64,000 nucleotides of DNA, from the NCBI GenBank assembly GCA_016706405.1, contig JADJJT010000002.1, forward strand, positions 930,001 to 994,000. The letters are read 5' to 3'. This DNA is from Sphingobacteriales bacterium. Lineage in GTDB: Bacteria > Bacteroidota > Bacteroidia > Chitinophagales > UBA2359. A model generated the notes under the pieces. It was not told the DNA's origin. It searched no databases and saw only the letters and a program-made list of their open reading frames with translations. How positions within the stretch are numbered: the first letter of the stretch is position 1; every line of letters starts with the position of its first letter. Both the position numbers and the translations under genes were made by a program. Shown here piece after piece: positions 55,927-63,580 of the stretch.

Positions 55927-55974
55927 ACTATTTCTTAACCCTTATTTGGTTTAATACTAAAGCAAAATAGCCTA

Positions 55975-57618
55975 TTAAAACAAGTAGCCAATTTTGCGCG
56001 TATAAGCTTTTCCACCAGCTTCAATACGGTATAAATAGTCGCCGGGGGGTAAGCCGTAAGGCATCCGGTTAAAGGTAACGGTGTAGCTGCCGGCCTCTTT
56101 CAATTCGCTTAAAATAGTAGCCAATTTTTGCCCTTGTGGGTTTAAAATGCTAATTGTTACCTGCCCCTTATACATTAAGCCGAACTTAATTTCCATAGCC
56201 GAATAAGTAGCATTGGGGTTGTGCCCCATTAAAACTGCTGGATTATCGGTGTAATTATTACTACAATCGGGTAGTAAGTTGGGTGTTGGGTCAAAATGTT
56301 GTTGGAAAACATAATCAACTAATACCGGATTTAAGCAGAACCAGTTTTTTAGTACGGCAGCGTAAATAGTCCTAAAATCTAAGGTAAAAGTAGGCTCGGC
56401 ATAATAAGGTATATTTAAATCGGCTAAGTTGCCTTTTACGCCACCAATAACGCCATTGCCCCACATTAGAACAGGTGCTGCCGATGAGTGGTCGGTGCCG
56501 GCTGTGCCATTTTGGGGAAGGCGGCGGCCAAATTCAGATATTGTCATTACCAAGGTGTTGTCGGCAACTTCTTGGTCGGCGTTAAGGTCATCAAAAAAAG
56601 CCTTTACCGATTCGGCAATTCTGCTTAACAGTGTTTCGTGTGCGCCAACTTGGTTAACGTGTGTGTCAAAGCCTCCAATACTAACCATATAAACTTTAGT
56701 ACCTAAACGACCTTTAATAAGCCGGGCAACGGCGGCCATTTGCCTCGCCAAAGTGCTGTTTGGATAGTTGGCAGTATTTACCGTTTTTTCGTAAGTTTTT
56801 TTAATATTATCGGCGTAGCGATAGCTATTGTTATACATTTGGCGCATAAACTTTTGTTCGTCGCCATACTCGCAGTCGGCTAAATTGCTGGTATCCCAAA
56901 GTTGCCCTGTTTGTGCTAAGCGGTAAAATGATACCATATCGTAAACAGCCAACGACATATATCCGGATGTATCGTGGGCAAAAGATAGCGAACTATTTAA
57001 GCCAATTTCGATGGCGGGAGGTACAGTAGGGGGGGCTTCGCTCATTAACGGAAATTCGTTGGCTAAGGTGCGTCCAAGCCATCCGGTATGCCACTCGGTA
57101 TCCGAGTCGCTGGCTGTTGCCCAAATATCACTTGACCTAAAATGCGAATAATTTTGTGACGGGTAACCTACCGATTGCATAACGGCCATTTTGCCTTCGT
57201 TCCAAAGAGGCAAAAGGGCATCCATGGCCTTATTTATGCCCACATCGGTGGTTAAGGGGCTAAGGTTGGCTTCGGTTATAGCAATATTAGGGCGGGCATT
57301 ATAATAATACGAATTGCCACGTGGTATAATGGTATTTAAACCGTCGTTGCCGCCATCGAGCCTTATAATCACTAAGGTGCGGTTAGCAGGCGAGGCAGCT
57401 AAGGCGTTTAATATAGGCGAACCAGCCAATACCCTTAAAGGATTTGAGCCAGCCATAAGCATACCACCTACAGCCGTTAACCCCAACGAGGTTAAAAAAC
57501 TGCGCCTCGACCAGTTTGTGTGGTCGTTTTGGTGGGCTTGGGAATTGTTAAGGGTGGCCCCTTCGCGTATTTGGTGGTCGCAGTTTTGATGTTGATTTTT
57601 TGTATCGAGTTCAGTCAT
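55975..57618 (-). CDS. DUF1501 protein with twin-arginine-like signal and T9SS-like C-terminal domain
   Basis: 547 residues. A 35-residue hydrophilic leader precedes SRRSFLTSLGLTAVGGMLMA (Arg38-Arg39), a twin-arginine-type signal. The body (about 80-470) is the DUF1501 domain, related to alkaline-phosphatase/sulfatase folds: LVIIRLDGGNDGLNTIIP near residue 82, GGFDTHVNQVGAH, and MTISEFGRRLPQNGTAGTDH near residue 357. The last 70 residues, with VTISILNPQGQKLAT and the end YLYRIEAGGKAYTRKIGYL, resemble a FlgD-Ig/T9SS sorting domain. The DUF1800 gene lies directly upstream on the same strand, 298 bp away; the two families are nearly always neighbours. Activity is unknown. Confidence 0.82.
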   Translation of the reverse strand: MTELDTKNQHQNCDHQIREGATLNNSQAHQNDHTNWSRRSFLTSLGLTAVGGMLMAGSNPLRVLAGSPILNALAASPANRTLVIIRLDGGNDGLNTIIPRGNSYYYNARPNIAITEANLSPLTTDVGINKAMDALLPLWNEGKMAVMQSVGYPSQNYSHFRSSDIWATASDSDTEWHTGWLGRTLANEFPLMSEAPPTVPPAIEIGLNSSLSFAHDTSGYMSLAVYDMVSFYRLAQTGQLWDTSNLADCEYGDEQKFMRQMYNNSYRYADNIKKTYEKTVNTANYPNSTLARQMAAVARLIKGRLGTKVYMVSIGGFDTHVNQVGAHETLLSRIAESVKAFFDDLNADQEVADNTLVMTISEFGRRLPQNGTAGTDHSSAAPVLMWGNGVIGGVKGNLADLNIPYYAEPTFTLDFRTIYAAVLKNWFCLNPVLVDYVFQQHFDPTPNLLPDCSNNYTDNPAVLMGHNPNATYSAMEIKFGLMYKGQVTISILNPQGQKLATILSELKEAGSYTVTFNRMPYGLPPGDYLYRIEAGGKAYTRKIGYLF

Positions 57619-57826
57619 ACTATTGCAAATGCTAAAAGGTGAAAGTTAAGGCACAAACAAGCTAACACATAAAAGTAAACAAATTAAATAAACAGTTAAT
57701 GTTAGATGTGTATTTGGCCTAAATAAACCTGAATTTATGTTGTTGGTTAGATTTGTTTTTGTAGTAGCTCTAAGTTTGATTAATTGATGTTAGTATTGAG
57801 TGAATAAATGTGTTAATTTATTTTAA

Positions 57827-57855
57827 TCCGGATGGATAGTTATTTTTTATCCGGA
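57827..57855 (-). terminator. TCCGGAT hairpin between the DUF1800 and DUF1501 genes
   Basis: TCCGGAT (57827-57833) and ATCCGGA (57849-57855) form a 7-bp stem with a 15-nt loop, 62 bp after the DUF1800 stop on the minus strand, followed by A+T-rich sequence without a clean T-run. It could reduce read-through from DUF1800 into DUF1501. Confidence 0.4.
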
Positions 57856-57916
57856 GATTCAAAGAATTAACCCAAATTAGCACAAAATACCACAGCAATA
57901 TCAAAGTGCAAACAAA

Positions 57917-59374
57917 CTACATTAATTGAAATTCGGGATGGCGTGTTATATAAATTAATAATTTACGACACATTTCTTTAGCTTCGGGCGAGTCAAGTGT
58001 CCAGGTACCATTTTCAAAATAGGTATCCGGAATATTACCCTTAAATACAGCAGTGGCAGCATCGTACTCGGCTTGGTGTGGCAATCCGTTAGGCGTAAAA
58101 AAGTCAACCATCGCTTTTGTAATTATTTTTGGGTCGTGCGAGTTACTTGTAAGTGCTTTGGCAATATTAACCAAATTTATTAAGTAACTGGTGTTATTAC
58201 TGCTTGATAGGTAAGAGTTTGTATATATAAAGCGTAAAACGGCGGTTGTTTCGCTTACCCAAGTATGGTGTCCGGGCCAGCCGGCAACGTTAATAGGGTT
58301 ATACAACAGTTGCCCTAATGCGTTCGAGTACGAAAAGAAATTGTTGCGCCAGTTGTCGTCAATATAAAGTTCAGATGTTTTAACCAAATTGGTAAACATT
58401 TCAATAGGACTTTTAATGAGGCAGCCTATAGCGTTGTCATCAAAAAAATGTTCGCTTTTAAACATTTTGCGCAACAAGGTTTCTGTTTGCAAAAAGCCTA
58501 ATTTAAACTGGAGTGCCATATCATTAACGAAAGCCTCGTCGGGGGTATGGCAAATGTAATATTTATAGATTTTGCGGCAAATAAATTTTGCCATTTGGGT
58601 TTGCCTTTTGGTAAAAATAAGGTCGTGTACGTCGTTAAAGCCCCAGTTGCCAGTTTCGCCAAAAATTGTTTTAACGCCACTGTCCCAACTGCTTGCCACA
58701 AAGCGTTGGTCGTCGTTAGCGTAATAAGCGCAATTAAAGGCGCGGGTCCATCCGGTTAAAGCATGTGCAACCTCAACAACGTCGTCTTCGGTATAGCCAT
58801 TGCCTTCGCCAAGCGTGAAAAGTTCCATTAGCTCGCGGGCGTAGTTTTCGTTGATACCGTTTTTGGTACTATAGGCGCCGCCTAAATAAATTAACATGGA
58901 AGGGCATTTGCCAATGGCCATTGTAAATTCTTTAAACGATCCAAAGGCATAAGTTTGCAGAATATTATGGTAGTTCCACAAAAATTGAGAGCAACCATAA
59001 TCATACCATCCGGTAACGAAATGATTATGCCAAAAGAGCATTAATTTGCATAATACGGGGTTAGTTTGCATATTGGCCTGCCAAGAGCGCACTAACTCGT
59101 ACCAGTGTTGGTAAATTTGATTACCATAATCGGTATAGTCAGAAACCTGCCAATTATACCAAGTTGGTTGTGTTACCGTGGGTCCGGTAACAGCTTGGGT
59201 AATTAGCTCATCTACTAAGTCCGAAGGATTTTGGGTTAAACCATAAGCAATTTGTGCTTGGGTGGCCCCAAACCCCATACGGCGATATAAATGAGCTACG
59301 CGTCGGGCATCCCAAGGCTTTTCGGGGGTTGGCACGTAAGGTGTCATACCTCCGGTAATACATTGTGCCGGCAT
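57917..59374 (-). CDS. DUF1800 domain protein
   Basis: 485 residues covering the family's usual length. The signatures are present: AHLYRRMGFGATQAQIAYGL at about residue 28, the central MLFWHNHFVTGW (near 110), ENYARELMELFTLGEG (near 180), and the C-terminal region with NPINVAGWPGHHTWVS. These proteins are partners of DUF1501 proteins throughout Bacteroidota and Planctomycetes; no activity is established, though roles at the cell surface or in polymer handling have been suggested. The N-terminal Cys in MPAQC is too close to the start for a lipoprotein signal, so export is unexplained. Confidence 0.82.
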   Translation of the reverse strand: MPAQCITGGMTPYVPTPEKPWDARRVAHLYRRMGFGATQAQIAYGLTQNPSDLVDELITQAVTGPTVTQPTWYNWQVSDYTDYGNQIYQHWYELVRSWQANMQTNPVLCKLMLFWHNHFVTGWYDYGCSQFLWNYHNILQTYAFGSFKEFTMAIGKCPSMLIYLGGAYSTKNGINENYARELMELFTLGEGNGYTEDDVVEVAHALTGWTRAFNCAYYANDDQRFVASSWDSGVKTIFGETGNWGFNDVHDLIFTKRQTQMAKFICRKIYKYYICHTPDEAFVNDMALQFKLGFLQTETLLRKMFKSEHFFDDNAIGCLIKSPIEMFTNLVKTSELYIDDNWRNNFFSYSNALGQLLYNPINVAGWPGHHTWVSETTAVLRFIYTNSYLSSSNNTSYLINLVNIAKALTSNSHDPKIITKAMVDFFTPNGLPHQAEYDAATAVFKGNIPDTYFENGTWTLDSPEAKEMCRKLLIYITRHPEFQLM

Positions 59375-59521
59375 AGATTACAAAATGTTATTTTTAGTGA
59401 AAAAATTATGTCATGTTTGTAATTTTGGGTGAAGTACTGCTCTTTAGATGGTAAATGTACGTTAATTTAAACTCTTTGGCTGCTTTTTTAATTAAAAAAA
59501 TTCATTTTTTTTTTTTAACAC

Positions 59522-59549
59522 TTGGTTTTTAAAAAAAATCTTACTTTTG
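59522..59549 (+). promoter_or_regulatory. Putative promoter of the large dockerin-like protein gene
   Basis: TTG (59522-59524) and TACTTTTG (59542-59549) are separated by 17 nt, a good match to the Bacteroidota promoter TTG-N17-21-TAnnTTTG. The gene starts at 59617, leaving a leader of about 60 nt. An A-rich tract lies between the boxes. Confidence 0.5.
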
Positions 59550-59616
59550 TACTGCGAATGTTTGTGTTTTGGTGCTGCTCTTTCCATTTACAAACAATTA
59601 AATTTATTCGCTGCAA

Positions 59617-62061
59617 ATGATTAAATTTCTTCTTAAAAGTCCAACAGTGATTTTCTGTTGGATGGCTTTGCTTGGGGCAGCATTAACGTTAAAAGCGCAA
59701 ACCACCCTGCTTGACCAAAATTTTGGCAGTAGCAGTTTGCCTCCCGGATGGGTGCAAGAGCAATCGGCGGGTACGGCAATGTGGTCGTTTGGTGTTAGTA
59801 CCAACCCTAACGCATCGGGTGGTACCAGTATAAACGGAACGCCAATGGCTTTTTTTGACGATAATATACTGGGAGGAGCTGCACCTTCAACTGCTCGGTT
59901 GGTTTCTGCACCATTTGACTGCTCGAACCATGCCACTATTACCTTGGATATAGACCTGCATTTCCGCGCATCGGGGTATTCTTTTTTCCGGATATTGGTG
60001 CAAAATGGCAACCGGTACGAAATCCTGAAAATGTACACCGAGGTAAACTACAGTGGCTCAAAGTTTAACAGCTTTGTCCATCAAACCTTTGACCTGTCGC
60101 CATACCGGGGCACCCAAACTAAATTAGTGTTTGAATATTGCGACCTAACCGGCCAACGCTGGTGGGCTGGCATAGATAATGTAAAGGTGGTAGGCAATGG
60201 CACTATTAACGATATTTGTGCTAACGCTACACCCATAACCATTGATGCAGCCTGCACGACTCAAAGCAATGCTAATACCTTGTTTTCGGGCGATGCTTCA
60301 ACATGTACCTTCAACGAAGTAAGCAGTATGTGGTATAGTTTTGTTGCCCCCACAACAGGCGATGTAACAATTAGTACTAATGCAAGTTTTAACGATGCTA
60401 TTGCGGTGTTTTCGGGCGCTTGCGGTACATTGACCCAAATTGCTTGCGAAAACGCCAACCAATTTGGGTTTGAACCCGAAAACCTATACCTGTCGGGCTT
60501 AACTGCTGGCCAAACTTATTTAGTACGGGTTAGTGCCGACGACAGATACTACGGACACACAACGGGTAATTTATGTGTAAGCATTAAACAAGGCAATACT
60601 TTGAGTGCCCCACCCGTTAATGATGTTTGCGCAAATGCTACCAGTTTAACTGTTGGTAACGATTGCCTAAATAGCACCAATATAAATGCTTTGTGGGATG
60701 GTACTGTGCCCTCCGGAAACCCAATGGCAGCACGCAATATATGGTTTAAAGTTAAAGCTCCGGCCAATGGTAAAATGACCTTAAATACCAACTCAGATTT
60801 CGCCGAAACTGTTACAATTTATTCAGGTAACTGTAATGCTTTAACTGAAGTTGCAAATACCAATTATGGTCCCGTAATGGCCTTGACGGGTTTAACTCCA
60901 AATGAATGGTATTTTGTAATGATAAGCGGCTATTTTGGCAGTATTGATGGCAAAATGTGCATAGAAACCAACCTTAATACTACTACGCCCCCATCAAACG
61001 ACCTGTGTAGCAACCCAATTGACTTAACATTAGGTGCGGGCTGTTTGTACGGCACTAATATTGGAGCCGGTTATGAGTATGCTATAAATCAATACGACAA
61101 CTGCGAACTTTACCAAGATGCCTCAATTTGGTATCGGATAGAAGCACCAGCATCGGGCAAAGTTACCATTAAAACTCAGGCTGATTTTGCCCATCTTATA
61201 ACGCTTTACTCCGGAAATTGTGGCAGTTTAACACGGCTTTCGTGCAATGATGGGCCAGGGCTTTGTAGCAATGGCTTAACATTTACCGGATTAACTCCGG
61301 GCAATTTATACCTCCTTGAAATAAGTTCAAAAAATATGTCGTATGGCTATAGTTATGGTTATTTGTGTATTAGTGCTGCCGACCCTACAATTTTGCCAGT
61401 AAAAGTTAAAGCACGTATTTTGCTCGAAGGCGCTTATGCCGGCGGTAATACGCTTACAACAAACTTGCAAGATATGGGCTTGGTGCCATTTAAACAGCCC
61501 TACAATATAGCACCATGGAATTATACAGGGCAAGAATGTGTTGACTTTATTAATGCCAATGTAGTTGATTGGCTTTATGTTGAGTTGTTAGATGCCAGTT
61601 ATGTAGTTAAAGCCAAAAAGGCAGCCCTGCTACTGCAAGATGGCTCTATTGTTGATGCTGGCCGCCCCAATGCCGATGGTATGGATTTTACCGAAATAAC
61701 ATCCGGACAAAACTATTACCTGTTAGTGAGGCACCGAAATCATATTGGTGTAGTAAGTGCTAATATGGTAACCGTTCCAAATGCAACAACTTACGATTTT
61801 ACAATTAGCCCCTCGGCAGTTATGGGTGGCGAGGCACAACTTAAACATTTACCCGATGGCCCCTACGCTATATTGGCCGGCGACTGCAACAGCGACGGCG
61901 TAATTACCATTGCCGATTTTAATATTTACAGTGCTCAATCTTCGAGCATAAATAAGTATTATAATAGTGATACTAACCTTGACCGAAATGTAACTATTAG
62001 CGACTTTAATCTTTACTCGCCCAATGCTAGTAAAATTGGTCATAATTTGGTTAGGTATTAA
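59617..62061 (+). CDS. Large secreted protein: choice-of-anchor J, three PPC-like repeats and dockerin-like C terminus
   Basis: 814 residues with a signal peptide at 1-27 (ending LKAQ). Residues about 30-195 are a choice-of-anchor J (MAM-like) domain (QNFGSSSLPPGWVQEQSAG, DLSPYRGTQTKLVFEYCDL). Three similar domains of about 120 residues follow (about 200-590), each with 'ND-x-CANA' at the start, a W/IWYxxxAP strand, an 'xxYSGxCGxLT' motif and a 'LTPGxxYLxxIS' strand, in the style of PPC domains. After a linker, residues about 755-814 hold two EF-hand-like loops, DCNSDGVITIADFN and DTNLDRNVTISDFN, i.e. a dockerin type I-like pair. No T9SS domain follows. The promoter upstream and a strong terminator downstream make it a single-gene unit. 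Confidence 0.75.
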   Translation: MIKFLLKSPTVIFCWMALLGAALTLKAQTTLLDQNFGSSSLPPGWVQEQSAGTAMWSFGVSTNPNASGGTSINGTPMAFFDDNILGGAAPSTARLVSAPFDCSNHATITLDIDLHFRASGYSFFRILVQNGNRYEILKMYTEVNYSGSKFNSFVHQTFDLSPYRGTQTKLVFEYCDLTGQRWWAGIDNVKVVGNGTINDICANATPITIDAACTTQSNANTLFSGDASTCTFNEVSSMWYSFVAPTTGDVTISTNASFNDAIAVFSGACGTLTQIACENANQFGFEPENLYLSGLTAGQTYLVRVSADDRYYGHTTGNLCVSIKQGNTLSAPPVNDVCANATSLTVGNDCLNSTNINALWDGTVPSGNPMAARNIWFKVKAPANGKMTLNTNSDFAETVTIYSGNCNALTEVANTNYGPVMALTGLTPNEWYFVMISGYFGSIDGKMCIETNLNTTTPPSNDLCSNPIDLTLGAGCLYGTNIGAGYEYAINQYDNCELYQDASIWYRIEAPASGKVTIKTQADFAHLITLYSGNCGSLTRLSCNDGPGLCSNGLTFTGLTPGNLYLLEISSKNMSYGYSYGYLCISAADPTILPVKVKARILLEGAYAGGNTLTTNLQDMGLVPFKQPYNIAPWNYTGQECVDFINANVVDWLYVELLDASYVVKAKKAALLLQDGSIVDAGRPNADGMDFTEITSGQNYYLLVRHRNHIGVVSANMVTVPNATTYDFTISPSAVMGGEAQLKHLPDGPYAILAGDCNSDGVITIADFNIYSAQSSSINKYYNSDTNLDRNVTISDFNLYSPNASKIGHNLVRY

Positions 62062-62150
62062 AATTGATTTAGCGACACAATTAATTTGTATTGTTACGCT
62101 ATTTATTGATTTTAGCCGAATTAATTGAGGTTTCAATTTTAAGCCTCCTT

Positions 62151-62189
62151 AACCATAGCTCACGATTTTAATTGTGGGCTATGGTTTTT
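62151..62189 (+). terminator. Strong intrinsic terminator after the dockerin-like gene
   Basis: AACCATAGCTCAC (62151-62163) pairs with GTGGGCTATGGTT (62174-62186) in a 13-bp stem with one G-T wobble and a 10-nt loop, followed by T5. It ends the transcript 90 bp after the stop at 62061. Confidence 0.88.
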
Positions 62190-62285
62190 AAATAAAATGG
62201 TCAAATCTATTTGTATTTTTGCCTGTTCTTTTTATAGTGGAGATTAAACTAACGAAATTTCTTATATTGGAGTTAAAATAATAAA

Positions 62286-63380
62286 ATGTCTATCTTAAAC
62301 GCAAATAATACGCGCCAAACCATAACCAAACGCTCGCTGCAAGGGCAGCAACATCAATTAGCCGATACTTTTATACAATTATCGGTTTTGGCAGGGCAGC
62401 AGCACCCAACCCAAACATTTGAGCCATTTGCCAAACGACTGCAACAAGCAGGCTATGCCCCTTTTACCAGTCAGCAAACTACTTGTTTACAACTTAATTT
62501 GGGCAAAATGTGCAACCAAACCTGCGAACATTGCCACGTTGATGCTGGCCCCGACCGGAAAGAGAAGATGAGCCGACAAACCATGCAGCAATGTATTGAT
62601 GTTTTAAAAAATAATCCTTCAATTACAACTGTTGACTTAACAGGCGGCGCACCCGAATTACACCCCGATTTTAGATGGTTAGTGAGCGAAATTACCGAGC
62701 TTGGACTTAAAATAATGAATCGCTGCAACCTTACTATTATTCAGTCGAACCCTAAATATTACGACCTACCTCAATTTTTTGCCCGTCATAAAATAGAAGT
62801 TATCTCTTCATTGCCGCATTATAGCGCAGCCCGCACCGACAAGCAACGCGGGCAGGGTGTTTTTGACGACAGTATTACCTCGTTAAAACAACTGAATGCT
62901 ATTGGCTACGGGCAACCAAATTCGGGGCTAACTTTAAATTTAGTCTATAATCCGTCTGGGGCATTTTTACCCGCCAGGCAAGCCGCCTTAGAACGAGAGT
63001 TTAAACAGCAGTTACAACGCCGTTTTGGCATAGTCTTTAACAATTTGTATGTTATAACCAATATGCCAATAAGCCGCTTTTTAAACTATCTGCTCGAAAG
63101 TGGAAACTACGCTTCGTACATGCAAAAGTTGACAGAGGCGTTTAACCCGGCAACAATATCCGGATTGATGTGCCGCAATACCTTGTCGGTAAGTTGGGAT
63201 GGCTTTTTATACGATTGTGATTTTAACCAGATGCTCAATTTAAAAGTAGCACCGTTAGCCCATCAACACATTTCACAATTTAATGGGCAGGTTTTAAATT
63301 ATCGCCCTATTGTGGTAAACCAACATTGTTATGGTTGCACGGCAGGGGCGGGGTCGAGTTGCGGTGGCGAAACCGTTTAG
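62286..63380 (+). CDS. arsS: ArsS-like radical SAM protein (arsenosugar biosynthesis type)
   Basis: 364 residues. The radical-SAM cluster motif is CNQTCEHC (Cys76, Cys80, Cys83), followed by the SAM-contact DLTGGAPELHPDFR. The C-terminal half has the Cys-rich pattern of the family: MCRNTLSVSWDGFLYDCDFN near residue 295 and the final CYGCTAGAGSSCGGETV. This combination defines the radical SAM/Cys-rich domain family in which ArsS is placed; ArsS attaches the ribosyl group in arsenosugar synthesis together with ArsM. No arsM or other ars gene is in the window, so the substrate could differ. The ATG at 62286 is the first in the frame. Confidence 0.82.
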   Translation: MSILNANNTRQTITKRSLQGQQHQLADTFIQLSVLAGQQHPTQTFEPFAKRLQQAGYAPFTSQQTTCLQLNLGKMCNQTCEHCHVDAGPDRKEKMSRQTMQQCIDVLKNNPSITTVDLTGGAPELHPDFRWLVSEITELGLKIMNRCNLTIIQSNPKYYDLPQFFARHKIEVISSLPHYSAARTDKQRGQGVFDDSITSLKQLNAIGYGQPNSGLTLNLVYNPSGAFLPARQAALEREFKQQLQRRFGIVFNNLYVITNMPISRFLNYLLESGNYASYMQKLTEAFNPATISGLMCRNTLSVSWDGFLYDCDFNQMLNLKVAPLAHQHISQFNGQVLNYRPIVVNQHCYGCTAGAGSSCGGETV

Positions 63381-63470
63381 GCTGTTTTTTATAGTATGTT
63401 TATTTGTATAAACTAACATTTTAGTACAGTATTTGCCAATTTATACTGCCCGTTTAAACGCATTTATTAG

Positions 63471-63478
63471 TATCTTTG
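63471..63478 (+). promoter_or_regulatory. Putative -7 element of the manC-like gene
   Basis: TATCTTTG fits TAnnTTTG and lies about 100 bp upstream of the ATG at 63581. No TTG is found at the normal distance upstream. The remaining leader would be about 95 nt. Confidence 0.3.
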
Positions 63479-63580
63479 CAAGGTAAAACCAAAAGATTTA
63501 GTTGAACTATTTATTTTAAAATCTGTTTTGTAAGCATTAACTAGACTTGAATCTCTTTACTGGTTAAATTGCCGTTTTTT

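Larger units (their letters stand above)
55277..55974. other. Gene-poor region downstream of the IS982-family element
   Basis: Apart from the T9SS relic (55342-55507) and the DUF1501 terminator, no intact gene is seen. Around 55470-55570 the text (for example CTGAATTACTGATTTAGCAG) resembles the degenerate intergenic repeats of type 'TGAACTGTGA...CTGATTTA' seen in several Bacteroidota genomes; this is from memory and low in certainty. Short frames on both strands at 55624-55938 lack protein-like features. Confidence 0.4.

Noticed and set aside
55624..55938. Two short frames on opposite strands between the IS982-family element and the DUF1501 gene
   Set aside because: Both are low-complexity, lack a plausible start context, and the plus-strand one runs through the DUF1501 terminator hairpin.
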